From: Pedobacter rhodius
GTDB taxonomy: Bacteria; Bacteroidota; Bacteroidia; Sphingobacteriales; Sphingobacteriaceae
DNA length: 64,000 nt
Direction: 5' to 3'
Assembly (NCBI RefSeq): GCF_027213645.1
Contig: NZ_JAPWGL010000003.1
Location: forward strand, 868,001 to 932,000
The notes beneath the pieces were generated by a model that saw only the letters and a program-made list of their open reading frames with translations, had not been told where the DNA came from and made no database searches. Of the stretch, positions 19,073-29,329 are shown one piece after another (the stretch's first letter is position 1; every line of letters begins with the position of its first letter). The position numbers were made by a program, and so were the translations under genes.

Positions 19073-19843
19073 ATAAGAGGGCTTGCAGTCTAATTAATGT
19101 TGAACGGTTCCAATGTATGCTTGGATATCTCTATTTAATCCTGTTCCAAGCCCAAAAGGTATAGGTCATTTTTTTTTGCACTTAATCAACTTAAACAGAG
19201 TCTATCGTAGAATTTTATCAAAATAAGGATTTACGTTATCTGTACTTAATACTTTTTAGTATCAAATATGGTTATGGCATTAAAAAATTGCCAACTGACT
19301 ATCCTTGATATAATTATTGAAAACGTTTGTTTGACAATACAAGTAGCTCCTGTCACATTTATCAGCTTTTTCAAGAAAAAAAGCTCTTTTTTCTAATACA
19401 TATGGAATGAATCGAGACAAACCATTAACATTGTCCGAAGTAAATACCATTTAGCTCGTTTTTATTTCGATTGTCATTATATTATGCAATATTGATTTTG
19501 CATCACATAATAGGTTAAAAACTTTCCGGATATAGTTGTCAACACCTATTCCAACTTAAAACGATAATTATTACCGTCCAATTTAACAATCTGGTATAAG
19601 TTTATGAGTTAAATGTCTAAATGAGATTGGTAAATTTTGGCTAAAATTAAAAATGATCTTTTAATCCTTACTGCTTATATTATTTAAAACTGCCAGACTA
19701 TTAAATGCAAAAGAAGTTTCTTTACAAATCATCGTGTATGAATTAAATAGCTTAATTCAAGAATCATGTTAAACTTTATTCGAAGAAACGTGTTGGTTTA
19801 ATATGGTTATATCAACGAATAATAAATGTTAACTCAACTTCAA
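19073..19843. other. AT-rich region without a supported gene
   Basis: No clear gene. The best candidate is a 56-codon minus-strand frame at 19280-19450 with protein-like composition (Y-V-L-E-K-R-A-F-F-L-E-K-A-D-K), starting just after a stop codon; it may be a relic. The rest is low-complexity AT-rich DNA, like the region on the other side of the secreted orphan. Confidence 0.4.
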
Positions 19844-19874
19844 TTGCTAAAAGCAAAACTAAATCGTATTTTTG
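19844..19874 (+). promoter_or_regulatory. gcvH promoter
   Basis: TTG at 19844-19846, 20 nt spacer, TATTTTTG at 19867-19874. This fits the Bacteroidota housekeeping promoter at both elements. The expected start of transcription is near 19880, giving a leader of about 90 nt. Confidence 0.65.
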
Positions 19875-19972
19875 AACCTTCGAACGATAGAACGATTAAA
19901 TGTTGCAAATCAGTATACGAGCTAACAAAAACAACTAAGTTTTTTTATTGACAAATAGATAATTACAAACAA

Positions 19973-20353
19973 ATGAATTTTCCATCAGAATTAAAATATA
20001 CTAAAGACCACGAATGGGTTAAAGTAGAAGGCAGTGAAGCATTTATTGGCATTACAGATTTTGCACAACGCGAATTAGGTGATATTGTTTATGTTGATAT
20101 AAACAGTGTTGGTTCGGAAGTTGCAAAAGAAGAAGTTTTTGGTACTGTTGAAGCCGTTAAAACAGTTTCTGATTTATTTATGCCGGTAACAGGAACGGTG
20201 TTAGAAATTAATGCAGAATTAAATGATAACCCTGAATTGGTCAATTCTGATCCATACGGTAAAGGCTGGATGGTAAAAGTTTCTTTGTCTGATTTAGCAG
20301 AGGTAGAAGATTTATTATCGGCAGATGCTTATCAATCTTTAGTTGGCGCCTAA
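19973..20353 (+). CDS. gcvH: Glycine cleavage system H protein
   Basis: 126 residues, full length. The lipoyl-domain hallmark [13 protein letters not shown] contains the lysine (about residue 64) that carries lipoate. H protein shuttles the aminomethyl group between the P, T and L proteins of glycine decarboxylase. It overlaps the next gene by 11 nt. gcvP and gcvT are not in the window. Confidence 0.96.
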   Translation: MNFPSELKYTKDHEWVKVEGSEAFIGITDFAQRELGDIVYVDINSVGSEVAKEEVFGTVEAVKTVSDLFMPVTGTVLEINAELNDNPELVNSDPYGKGWMVKVSLSDLAEVEDLLSADAYQSLVGA

Positions 20354-20762
20354 TTCTTATATTTTGTTCAAAGCACTAAAACATCAAAAATGGGCCATCT
20401 TCTGGACCTTAGTAATTTTAGTGCTTTGTAACATTAAAATGCCTCAAACTGAAGGCGGAGGCTTTTTCTTTGAAGGTTTTGATAAAATGACCCATTTGGG
20501 TTTCTTTTTTATCTTATCAGTTTTGCTGTTTTATGGCAAAATAAAATATCAGCATAATTTTGGATTCAGGACATTAACTATTTTCAAAATTATCCTCATA
20601 AGTGTAATAATTGGTGGCGGTATTGAGTTATTGCAATGGAAAGTTTTTACTTACCGATCAGCAGAATGGTGGGATTTTGCCTGCGATATGCTGGGTTGTT
20701 TGATGGCCGTATTCAGCTATGTTTTATTGCATAAATTGAAATTCAATGAAAAGAAAAATTAG
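20343..20762 (+). CDS. VanZ-like family membrane protein
   Basis: Up to 139 residues with four hydrophobic segments, and the VanZ-type signature [10 protein letters not shown] followed by G-G-G-I-E-L-L-Q-W and the acidic [10 protein letters not shown]. The start is TTG, either at 20343 (overlapping gcvH) or 20364. The function of VanZ-like proteins outside teicoplanin resistance is unclear. Cotranscribed with gcvH. Confidence 0.85.
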   Translation: MAPNSYILFKALKHQKWAIFWTLVILVLCNIKMPQTEGGGFFFEGFDKMTHLGFFFILSVLLFYGKIKYQHNFGFRTLTIFKIILISVIIGGGIELLQWKVFTYRSAEWWDFACDMLGCLMAVFSYVLLHKLKFNEKKN

Positions 20763-20871
20763 TTTAATTGGTTTAATTACACTTATCGCTTTAAGCGGTT
20801 GCAGTATTTTTAAAAAGAACTGCAATTGCCCTAAGGTTTATTATAAAACCTATCCTGAAAGCCGCAAATAA
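20746..20871 (+). CDS. 41-codon lipoprotein
   Basis: ATG at 20746 overlaps the VanZ-like gene by 17 nt. The product has a textbook lipoprotein signal: M-K-R-K-I, hydrophobic I-G-L-I-T-L-I-A, lipobox L-S-G-C at residues 16-19. The mature peptide is only about 23 residues with two further Cys (N-C-N-C-P) and a Tyr/Lys-rich tail. Translational coupling, the signal and the position make it a real gene; its role is unknown. Confidence 0.7.
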   Translation: MKRKISLIGLITLIALSGCSIFKKNCNCPKVYYKTYPESRK

Positions 20872-20987
20872 GCTTTTTAACCATTTGATTTACAGCATAT
20901 CAATGGATTTTGACGCTGTATTTAAAATGTTACCTAACTTTTAACACACCTTAACAAACCTTTCCGCATTCTGATAGTCTGATAGCA

Positions 20988-20995
20988 TAGTTTTG
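20988..20995 (+). promoter_or_regulatory. -7 element before the first beta-barrel gene
   Basis: TAGTTTTG matches TAnnTTTG and lies 22 nt upstream of the ATG at 21018. No clear -33 element. Confidence 0.4.
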
Positions 20996-21017
20996 TAATA
21001 CTTATATTTATATTTTG

Positions 21018-23831
21018 ATGAAAATTTACGTTCAGAGAGCAATATTTCTTGTTCTTATTTTTTGTGGATACTTCGCACAAGCTCAAAACACAGGCGCAGT
21101 TAATGGCCGTGTAATCAATGCTAAAGACAAAAAACCTGTTGATTATGCTACAATAGCAGTTAAAAGTTTAAAAGATTCCAGTGTGGTTGCCTCTGGTCAG
21201 TCTAATCCTGACGGAACTTTTTCTTTTAAAAACATCCCCGCCGGTAATTATAGAATTATTGCTGCTTTTTTAGGTTTAAAAACAACCAGTAAAAACGTAA
21301 CTGTTGCCAAAGCCGCTGTAAACGTTGGTGATATTTCTATGGCCGATGATGGTTTAGATCTGAATACGGTAAATGTTACGGGGCAAGTGCCAACGGTTGT
21401 TGTTAAGAAAGATACTTTAGAATACGATGCAAAATCGGTTAAGGTTCGTGAAAACGCCGTCGTTGAAGATGTATTAAAGAAACTTCCGGGTGTTGAAGTC
21501 GCTAAAGATGGTAGCATAAAAGCCGGTGGCGAAACCGTTACAAAAGTTAAAGTAGATGGTAAAGAATTTTTCGGTAGCGACCCATTATTAGCGACAAAAA
21601 ATCTGCCTGCCGACATGGTCGATAAAATTCAGGTTATAGATGAATTATCAGAACAAGCGCAGTTTACCGGAATTGATGATGGAACAAGGAATAAAATTCT
21701 GAACATTACCACTAAAGCCGGAATGAAGAAAGGCTATTTTGGAAATAGTACTGTTGGTTATGGAACAAATGATCGTTATGATGCCAGTTTAAATGTAAAT
21801 AAATTTGACAACGACCAACAATTCAGTTTTATCGGTCAGTTTAATAATGTGAATAAACAAAACTTTGGTGGTGGTAACGGTCAGGGAAATGGTTTTGGTG
21901 GCGGTGGTAATGGAGGTCGTGGCGGCGGCGGTGGTACTTCAGCTGCTGGCGGCGGTATCACAACAACCAATGCGGCCGGTTTAAACTTTGGCGATACTTA
22001 TAAAGACGGAACTCAAATTCAGGGTAGTTATTTCTTCAATAAATCATCTGTATTTAATGAGCAAACCAGTAATACGCAAACACTGCTGGGCAACACATCG
22101 CAAAATGTAAACAATTATTTAAACAGCAATAGCGATAAAACAAATCATAGATTGAATTTTATGATTGATACCAAACTGGACTCGTCTACAAGTATTAAAA
22201 TACAACCGAATATTGCATATACGGAGAACAGTGGATTGAGTTTAAACAATTATGTTAGAAATAATGTGATTGCCACAGGTACATCAAATACCATTGGTAA
22301 TCAAAATTATACCACAAATAATTCTACCCCGGTAATCAATAATAACATTTTAGTTCGTAAAAAATTCAAACGCAGAGGACGTACATTATCATTGAATGTT
22401 AATACCGCGATAAACGATAGTAATTCTGATAACATTAACTATATTTTAGAAAATAGTACAATTAATGGTGTAAATTCTCAAAAGCTGACCAACCAGTTAA
22501 ATGATTTAAATACACATAACATCACGAATACAACCAGAGTGGTTTATACCGAACCTTTATCGAAAACGACAAGTTTAGAACTGAACTATCAAAATGGAAT
22601 CAATAACAGTACTTCCGATCGCAATGTTTTAAACTTTAATACCCTAACCGGTAATTTCGATATTGTTGACAATACCTATTCAAACCATTACGAAAATCAA
22701 ACGCTTACAAACGCTGGTGGTTTAAGTTATACGGTTAATCAAAAGAAATACAACTGGAATATTGGTGTGGCTGCGCAACAAACCCATAGAGAAAATACGA
22801 ACCTGACGACAGGCGTTGTGTTTACGCAAAACTTTGTAAACCTGACACCATCTGCGCAGTTCAGATATAATTTTAGCAATAGCAAGCGCCTGAACATTAA
22901 CTATAGAGGTACAACCCAACAACCAACTATCGATCAGATTCAACCAATCCCTGATAATACGAATACACAATCGGTAATTATTGGTAACCCGAATTTGAAA
23001 CCGGCGTTTAACAATACTTTAAGTGTCAGGTATAATAATTTTGCCTTTGCTAAAATGCGCTTCTTTGCCGTGTTCTTAAATTTAACACAAACATTTAATG
23101 CTTTTGCATCAAGCCAATCGGCTATAACAAATCCAGCTGATATCAACTATGGTAAAATTGCATCGCAATATATAAATGTTGATGGCAATTACAGCGGTAA
23201 TGCAAATATCATTTTAGGTCAGCCAATTATCCCGAATAATAAACTTAATCTAAATGCTTCGTTAAACGGAACCTATTCCAAAGGAACAAATGTTACCAGT
23301 GGTCTTGAAAACATAACCAATAACTGGAGCTTAACCAACACATATAAATTTGTGACCAATTTGGATAAACTCGACTTAACTGCTGGTGTATCGGGTTCTA
23401 TTACCAGGGCAACCTATTCAGCCACACCAAATTCGAACACCAGGTTTTATACCGTTAACCCCAGCTTTGATATTTCTTACTTATTTCCTGGAAATATCCG
23501 TTTAGCCGTTGATTTAGATTATGTAAGTAATACTGGGCGAGGTGCCGATTACAACACGCAGTATACTTTAGTTAATTCTTACATCAGCAGACAGTTCTTT
23601 AAAAACAGAGGTACCTTTAAAATTGCGGTAAACGATGCATTGAACCAAAATCAGGGTATTAGCCGTACCGCTACAGCCAACACAATTACCGATTTAAATT
23701 ACAATGTATTGAAACGTTATTACATGTTCTCGTTTACTTATTCGTTAACCCGCATTGGCGGCCGTAACATTGGTAATGATGTACCAATGCCGGGTATGGG
23801 CGGCCAGGGTGCGCCACGTATGAGATTTTAA
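21018..23831 (+). CDS. Outer-membrane beta-barrel protein with CarboxypepD_reg-like N-terminus
   Basis: 937 residues: signal peptide (to about 22, A-Q-A-Q), an Ig-like CarboxypepD_reg domain (about 25-110, G-R-V-I-N-A-K-D-K-K-P-V-D-Y-A), a plug-like region with D-G-K-E-F-F-G-S-D-P-L-L-A-T-K-N-L-P, then a long beta barrel. A glycine run of about 30 residues lies near position 290 (G-G-G-G-N-G-G-R-G-G-G-G-G). Resembles the outer_membrane_beta-barrel family related to TonB receptors, but no paired SusD gene is present. TTG at 21015 precedes the ATG in frame. Confidence 0.85.
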   Translation: MKIYVQRAIFLVLIFCGYFAQAQNTGAVNGRVINAKDKKPVDYATIAVKSLKDSSVVASGQSNPDGTFSFKNIPAGNYRIIAAFLGLKTTSKNVTVAKAAVNVGDISMADDGLDLNTVNVTGQVPTVVVKKDTLEYDAKSVKVRENAVVEDVLKKLPGVEVAKDGSIKAGGETVTKVKVDGKEFFGSDPLLATKNLPADMVDKIQVIDELSEQAQFTGIDDGTRNKILNITTKAGMKKGYFGNSTVGYGTNDRYDASLNVNKFDNDQQFSFIGQFNNVNKQNFGGGNGQGNGFGGGGNGGRGGGGGTSAAGGGITTTNAAGLNFGDTYKDGTQIQGSYFFNKSSVFNEQTSNTQTLLGNTSQNVNNYLNSNSDKTNHRLNFMIDTKLDSSTSIKIQPNIAYTENSGLSLNNYVRNNVIATGTSNTIGNQNYTTNNSTPVINNNILVRKKFKRRGRTLSLNVNTAINDSNSDNINYILENSTINGVNSQKLTNQLNDLNTHNITNTTRVVYTEPLSKTTSLELNYQNGINNSTSDRNVLNFNTLTGNFDIVDNTYSNHYENQTLTNAGGLSYTVNQKKYNWNIGVAAQQTHRENTNLTTGVVFTQNFVNLTPSAQFRYNFSNSKRLNINYRGTTQQPTIDQIQPIPDNTNTQSVIIGNPNLKPAFNNTLSVRYNNFAFAKMRFFAVFLNLTQTFNAFASSQSAITNPADINYGKIASQYINVDGNYSGNANIILGQPIIPNNKLNLNASLNGTYSKGTNVTSGLENITNNWSLTNTYKFVTNLDKLDLTAGVSGSITRATYSATPNSNTRFYTVNPSFDISYLFPGNIRLAVDLDYVSNTGRGADYNTQYTLVNSYISRQFFKNRGTFKIAVNDALNQNQGISRTATANTITDLNYNVLKRYYMFSFTYSLTRIGGRNIGNDVPMPGMGGQGAPRMRF

Positions 23832-23856
23832 TTTTCCCCCTTATAAATAATTTAAC

Positions 23857-23889
23857 AGGCTTGTTTGTATTCAAACAGGCCTGCTTTAT
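23857..23889 (+). terminator. Terminator between the two beta-barrel genes
   Basis: AGGCTTGTTTG and CAAACAGGCCT form an 11-bp stem (one G-T pair) around TATT, followed by a T-rich run. The second gene therefore probably has its own promoter. Confidence 0.65.
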
Positions 23890-23981
23890 TTTAACCAATT
23901 TGTATTTCAATTGTTACCTGGATTAAAACAAACCTTTTTTTAGGTTGGTAGTCAATAAATACACACGACATCATCAACCAA

Positions 23982-26744
23982 ATGAAAATAACCTTTACCA
24001 CCTTTTTACTCTTTTCTTTTTCCTTTATTTATGCGCAGCAAAAAACGGGTTCGGTTAGCGGACGTGTTCTTCAATCGAAAGATAAAAAACCTGTAGACTA
24101 TGCATCCGTTGCAATAAAAAACCTTAACGATTCGAGTGTGGTTGGTGCAACAACGACAGTTGCCGATGGTAAGTTTGTTTTTAAAAATTTAAAGCCTGGT
24201 TCATATCGTTTGTATGCTGCCTTTTTGGGGTTAAAAAATGCGAATAAGGATTTTACCATTACTGCAGAAAAAACGGAGGTTAACCTGGGAGATATCGTTC
24301 TAGAAGCCGGCACAATCGATTTACAAACCGTCGAAATTAAAGCAGAGGTACCGCCGATTGTAGTGAAAAAAGATACGCTTGAATTTAATGCAAGTTCTTT
24401 TAAAACAATAGAAAATGCTGCTGTTGAAGATTTACTTAAAAAATTACCTGGTGTAGAGGTAGACAAGGCTGGCACTGTAAAGGCACAGGGTGAAACCATT
24501 ACAAAAGTTAAGATTGATGGTAAAGAGTTTTTTGGCAATGATCCTTTACTGGCAACAAAGAACCTTCCTGCAGATATGGTGGATAAAATTCAGATTATTG
24601 ATGAGTTATCTGATCAGGCACAATTTACGGGAATTGATGATGGAACAAGAACAAAAATCATAAACATTACCACAAGAAAAGATAAAAAACATGGTTACTT
24701 CGGCAATAGCAGCATCGGTTATGGTTCTGATGATCGGTATGATGTTAATGCAAATGTAAATCGTTTCAACAAGGATCAGCAAATGAGCGTTGTTGCACAG
24801 TTTAACAACGTAAATAAACAAAACTTTGGCGGTGGCCTGGGTGTTAATAGCGGCTCTGGCGGTCGAAGCACGGGCATTACCAATACCAATGCCTTCGGAT
24901 TTAATTTCTCTGATACATATTCCGATCAAACGCAGATAAGTGCAAGTTACTTTTTTAATAAAACCGAAAATCTAATTTTAAGAAATAGTGTAACTCAGAA
25001 TTTGCTTGGCGATATAACAACCGTTTTTAATAACAACCAAAACAATACTTCTGATAGATTAAACCATCGCTTAAACTTTATGGTTGATACCAAAATTGAC
25101 TCCTTAACTTCTTTGCGTATTCAGCCAACCTTAAGTTATACGGATAACGAAAGTCAAAACAATAGTATTTACACAAGAGATTACAGTACCTATACAACAA
25201 ATGGAACACAGGCGTTAAATAACCATAATACCGCGCCATCAATAAGCAACAATATTTTATTTCGAAGGAAATTTATGCGCAGAGGCAGGACCTTGTCTTT
25301 AAATTTCAATACGAGTATAAATAATAACGATGCAGATAATTATAATAACATTACAGATAATACGGTAAATGGCGGGGTTACAACTCAGAAAATTACCAAT
25401 CAGTTTAACGATCAACAATCCGAATCTGTTAATCAAGTTTCGCGTTTGGTTTATACCGAACCAATATCAAAAACATTAAGCCTGGAATTTAATTATCAGA
25501 ACGGATATAATCATAATACATCCGATAGGTTTACTTATAATTTTAATCCGGCTACATTGCAATACGATTTACTTGATTTAACTTACAGCAATTCGTATGA
25601 GAACACAATTTTAACCAATACAGCAGGTTTTAGCTTTAATGGAAATGGAAAAAAATACAATTGGAATTTAGGCTTTGCGGTACAGAACACAGATAGGACA
25701 AACAACAATTTAACACAGAATTACGTATTGAAACAAAACGTGTTTAATTATACCCCTTCAGCAATGTATCGCTATAATTTCAGTAACAGCAAGCGTTTAG
25801 TATTCAATTACCGCGGCAGTACAAACCAACCGACAATACAGCAATTGCAGCCAATTCCAAACAATACAAATACGCAGAGCATTCCTGTCGGAAACCCGGA
25901 TTTAAAGCCCGAGTTTAACAATACTTTGAGGGTTGCGTATAATACTTTTACGGTGGGCAAAAACCGTTCTTTATTTATCAACCTTAATTTAACACAAACA
26001 TCAAATAAAATTGCGAATAGCAGTAGTTTGATACAAAGTGGCATAAATCAGGGGAAATTGGCCATTCTTCCGGTTAATGTAAATGGAACGTACGCCGGTT
26101 CTGTTTCATCATCGCTTAGTCTGCCGCTGATGCCGGAAAATAAATTAAACTTTCATATTAATGTAAATGGTAGTTACGACAGAGATGTCAATTTTACCAA
26201 TTCCCTTAAAAATATAACCAATAGCTGGTCGGTAACTAACGGGTACAGATTGGTTTCAAATCTTAATAAGCTTGATTTAACTGCCGGTATAAACGGCTCA
26301 ATCAATCGCTCTACTTATTCCGTTCAACCCAATTCTAACACCAGGTATTACACTTTTAGTCCTAATATTAGCGTGAGTTACCTGTTCCCTGGTGAAATTC
26401 GTTGGTCGGTAGATGCAGATTACAACCAGAATACCGGAAGGGGTGAAGGCTTTGACACACAGTTCACATTGATCAACTCTTACATCAGTAAACAATTTTT
26501 CAAAAACAGAGGAACATTCAAAGCGGCCATAAATGATTTACTGAATGAAAACCAAGGAATTACCCGAACGGCTAATAACAATACCATACAGGATGTAAGT
26601 TACAATGTTTTGAAACGTTATTTTATGTTTTCATTTACCTATACATTGAACAGAATGGGTGGCAAAAATAGAAATAACATGCGTAACGAAGGAATGGGCG
26701 AAGGAAACAGAGCTGGCGGCTTTGGAGGAGGGCGAAGGAATTAA
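23982..26744 (+). CDS. Paralogous outer-membrane beta-barrel protein
   Basis: 920 residues in the same order as its neighbour: signal peptide (I-Y-A-Q-Q), CarboxypepD_reg-like domain, plug region with the matching D-G-K-E-F-F-G-N-D-P-L-L-A-T-K-N-L-P, then a beta barrel with many conserved strands (S-Y-L-F-P-G, N-R-G-T-F-K). A clear tandem duplicate of the 21018 gene with many substitutions and no large Gly insertion; it ends instead in a Gly/Arg/Asn-rich tail. The substrate is unknown. Confidence 0.85.
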   Translation: MKITFTTFLLFSFSFIYAQQKTGSVSGRVLQSKDKKPVDYASVAIKNLNDSSVVGATTTVADGKFVFKNLKPGSYRLYAAFLGLKNANKDFTITAEKTEVNLGDIVLEAGTIDLQTVEIKAEVPPIVVKKDTLEFNASSFKTIENAAVEDLLKKLPGVEVDKAGTVKAQGETITKVKIDGKEFFGNDPLLATKNLPADMVDKIQIIDELSDQAQFTGIDDGTRTKIINITTRKDKKHGYFGNSSIGYGSDDRYDVNANVNRFNKDQQMSVVAQFNNVNKQNFGGGLGVNSGSGGRSTGITNTNAFGFNFSDTYSDQTQISASYFFNKTENLILRNSVTQNLLGDITTVFNNNQNNTSDRLNHRLNFMVDTKIDSLTSLRIQPTLSYTDNESQNNSIYTRDYSTYTTNGTQALNNHNTAPSISNNILFRRKFMRRGRTLSLNFNTSINNNDADNYNNITDNTVNGGVTTQKITNQFNDQQSESVNQVSRLVYTEPISKTLSLEFNYQNGYNHNTSDRFTYNFNPATLQYDLLDLTYSNSYENTILTNTAGFSFNGNGKKYNWNLGFAVQNTDRTNNNLTQNYVLKQNVFNYTPSAMYRYNFSNSKRLVFNYRGSTNQPTIQQLQPIPNNTNTQSIPVGNPDLKPEFNNTLRVAYNTFTVGKNRSLFINLNLTQTSNKIANSSSLIQSGINQGKLAILPVNVNGTYAGSVSSSLSLPLMPENKLNFHINVNGSYDRDVNFTNSLKNITNSWSVTNGYRLVSNLNKLDLTAGINGSINRSTYSVQPNSNTRYYTFSPNISVSYLFPGEIRWSVDADYNQNTGRGEGFDTQFTLINSYISKQFFKNRGTFKAAINDLLNENQGITRTANNNTIQDVSYNVLKRYFMFSFTYTLNRMGGKNRNNMRNEGMGEGNRAGGFGGGRRN

Positions 26745-26781
26745 AATCCTGGTTAAATAATTAAGAATATGAACTTTGTTA

Positions 26782-26813
26782 TTTGGAATAAATCTAAAGA
26801 AAGGGTAACTTGC
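26782..26813 (+). promoter_or_regulatory. feoAB promoter
   Basis: TTTG at 26782-26785, 20 nt spacer, TAACTTGC at 26806-26813 (one mismatch to TAnnTTTG). The ATG of feoA is 15 nt downstream. Confidence 0.5.
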
Positions 26814-26827
26814 GCCAAATTTAACAA

Positions 26828-27043
26828 ATGAAACTTTCGCAGTTAAAAGTTGGAGAAACCGGAACAATAGTAGCTTTTACAGATTTAGATTTATCTGTAA
26901 AGTTAATGGAGATGGGTTGCTTACCCGGCGAAGTTGTCGAAGTTGAACGTTTTGCGCCATTTGGCGATCCAATGGCCATTCGGGTTGCAGGCTACCAGCT
27001 TTGTTTACGTAAAAGTGAAGCTGCAGTTATCATTATTCAATAA
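26828..27043 (+). CDS. feoA: Ferrous iron transport protein FeoA
   Basis: 71 residues, an SH3-like FeoA fold: L-K-V-G-E-T-G-T-I-V near the start, M-E-M-G-C-L-P-G-E-V-V-E-V-E in the middle, and R-V-A-G-Y-Q-L-C-L-R-K-S-E-A near the end. FeoA is a cytoplasmic partner of FeoB in Fe(II) uptake. FeoB follows after 5 nt. Confidence 0.92.
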   Translation: MKLSQLKVGETGTIVAFTDLDLSVKLMEMGCLPGEVVEVERFAPFGDPMAIRVAGYQLCLRKSEAAVIIIQ

Positions 27044-27048
27044 GTAGT

Positions 27049-29163
27049 TTGGGTTTGGATATTAAAGTTGCATTAGTTGGTAATCCCAATACAGGTAAAT
27101 CGACCTTGTTTAACCGCTTAACCGGTTTAAATCAAAAAATAGGAAATTTTCCCGGAATTACGGTTGATAAAAAAACGGGTTACACTAAACTCGTTGATGG
27201 TAAGGATGCTGAAATAATTGATTTACCTGGTACATATAGCCTTTATCCGAAAAGTAAAGATGAAAGTATTGTTTTCCAGGTTCTTGCCGATAAAAAAAAT
27301 AATAGCCATCCTGATGTAATCGTTTTAATTGTTGATGCCTCTAATCTGAAACGAAACATGCTTTTGTTTTCTCAGGTTGCAGATTTAGGCATTCCGATGG
27401 TTTTGGCTTTAAATATGACTGATTTATCTGATAAACAGGGAATTTACATTCATGTTGATAAATTGGCCACAAAGCTTGGGGTTCAGGTGATTCCCATATC
27501 GGCAAGAAATAATATCGGTATAGATAAATTAAAAGCTGCTGTTGCTTACACGAATAAAATAGCTACTCAGGTTAATGCAGTTGAAGTAAATTATTTAGCA
27601 CCCGAAGCAATCAACGCGATAAAACATAAAATTAATTCGGATAACGATTATTATGCGTTGCAGATTTTGCATCAGCATGAGCATTTAACTTTTTTCACAG
27701 AGAAAGAACAATCCGAAATAGAAGCGATTGAAAAATCTAATCATTTTGAATCATCCAAAATACAAGCTGCCGAAACCATCGCCCGTTATAAGCATCTTAG
27801 TACGATTTTGGCCGATGTTGTAATTGATAAAGGAACGGCAGAAAAATTTTCGTTGAGCGATAAACTCGATTCGATTTTAACACATAAAATCTGGGGTTTT
27901 GCCATTTTCCTTTTAATTCTTTTCGTAATTTTCAACGCAATTTTTGCCTGGTCATCTTACCCAATGGACTGGATCGAAAGTGGTTTTGGATTTATTACTG
28001 AAATTGGGCATAAATATCTTCCAGCCGGTATGCTTACCGATTTGATACTGGATGGCGTAATTGCGGGGTTGGGCGGAATCTTTGTTTTTATACCTCAAAT
28101 CGCCATTTTATTTGCCTTTATATCGATTCTTGAAGATACCGGTTATATGGCCCGTGTTACCTTTATGATGGATAAAATCATGAGTAAAGTTGGCCTGAAT
28201 GGTAAATCTGTTGTACCAATGATTGGCGGTCTTGCTTGTGCAGTCCCCTCTATTATGGCTGCCAGAAATATCGAAAACTGGAAAGACCGGATGATAACCA
28301 TTATGGTAACACCTCTGGTAAGCTGTTCGGCAAGACTTCCTGTTTATATTTTAATAATTTCCCTGATTATCCCCTCAAAAACAGTTCTAGGTATTTTTAA
28401 CTTACAAGGGCTTGCCTTAATGGTTATGTATCTGGTTGGTGTTACTGCTGCGGTACTTGTTGCCTGGGTTATGAAGTTTATTATTAAAACCAAAGAACGG
28501 GCATATTTTATAATGGAGCTACCGGTTTACCGTATGCCAAGGTGGAAGAATGTGCTTTACACGATGTATGAAAAATCTAAGACCTTTGTATTTGAAGCCG
28601 GTAAGGTTATTATTGCAATTTCTATCATTCTTTGGGTGATGGCCTCTTTCGGACCAGGAAACCGCTTCGAAAAAATCGATAAAAAATATGCACCTGCCTT
28701 GGCCGATACTACTAAAAATACAAATCATACTGCAACCCTTATTGCAACAGAAAAACTCGAAAATTCTTACGTTGGTATATTAGGTCATTGGATTGAACCG
28801 GCTATCAGGCCCTTAGGTTACGATTGGAAAATAGGTATCGGTTTAATTACCTCGTTTGCGGCACGTGAGGCATTTGTAGGTACAATGGCAACCATTTATA
28901 GTGTAGACGGCGGCGATGAAGATACCTCAACCATAAGAGAAAGAATGGCCGCATCAGTTAATAATAGAACTGGCCTGCCTGTGTATTCTTTTGCTACTGG
29001 CATATCACTAATGTTATTTTATGCCTTTGCCATGCAGTGTATGAGTACAGTTGCTATTGTATACCGTGAAACAAAAGGCTGGAAATGGCCGGTTATTCAA
29101 TTGGTTTATATGACTGCAATGGCCTATTTTGCTGCGCTTATTGCTTATCAGTTATTAAAGTAG
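27049..29163 (+). CDS. feoB: Ferrous iron transporter FeoB
   Basis: 704 residues. The N-terminal G domain has G-N-P-N-T-G-K-S-T (G1), D-L-P-G-T-Y (G3) and N-M-T-D (G4), followed by a helical GDI-like spacer and about eight or more membrane helices including the Gate motif G-G-L-A-C-A-V-P-S-I-M-A-A-R. It imports Fe(II) across the inner membrane. The start is TTG. The end of the gene has no strong terminator. Confidence 0.95.
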   Translation: MGLDIKVALVGNPNTGKSTLFNRLTGLNQKIGNFPGITVDKKTGYTKLVDGKDAEIIDLPGTYSLYPKSKDESIVFQVLADKKNNSHPDVIVLIVDASNLKRNMLLFSQVADLGIPMVLALNMTDLSDKQGIYIHVDKLATKLGVQVIPISARNNIGIDKLKAAVAYTNKIATQVNAVEVNYLAPEAINAIKHKINSDNDYYALQILHQHEHLTFFTEKEQSEIEAIEKSNHFESSKIQAAETIARYKHLSTILADVVIDKGTAEKFSLSDKLDSILTHKIWGFAIFLLILFVIFNAIFAWSSYPMDWIESGFGFITEIGHKYLPAGMLTDLILDGVIAGLGGIFVFIPQIAILFAFISILEDTGYMARVTFMMDKIMSKVGLNGKSVVPMIGGLACAVPSIMAARNIENWKDRMITIMVTPLVSCSARLPVYILIISLIIPSKTVLGIFNLQGLALMVMYLVGVTAAVLVAWVMKFIIKTKERAYFIMELPVYRMPRWKNVLYTMYEKSKTFVFEAGKVIIAISIILWVMASFGPGNRFEKIDKKYAPALADTTKNTNHTATLIATEKLENSYVGILGHWIEPAIRPLGYDWKIGIGLITSFAAREAFVGTMATIYSVDGGDEDTSTIRERMAASVNNRTGLPVYSFATGISLMLFYAFAMQCMSTVAIVYRETKGWKWPVIQLVYMTAMAYFAALIAYQLLK

Positions 29164-29329
29164 TATAATAGAGTATCAAGTAGGGAGAATCAAGTATCAA
29201 GCTGTGATGCATTTAACAACTAAATTATTTTTTTGTTGGGATACATATATTTTTTACTTAAATCGATTTTTTGATTTGGCTTTCTGCTCTAAAACCTTAA
29301 TCCTTATAACCTTTTGCCTTCAACCTTTC

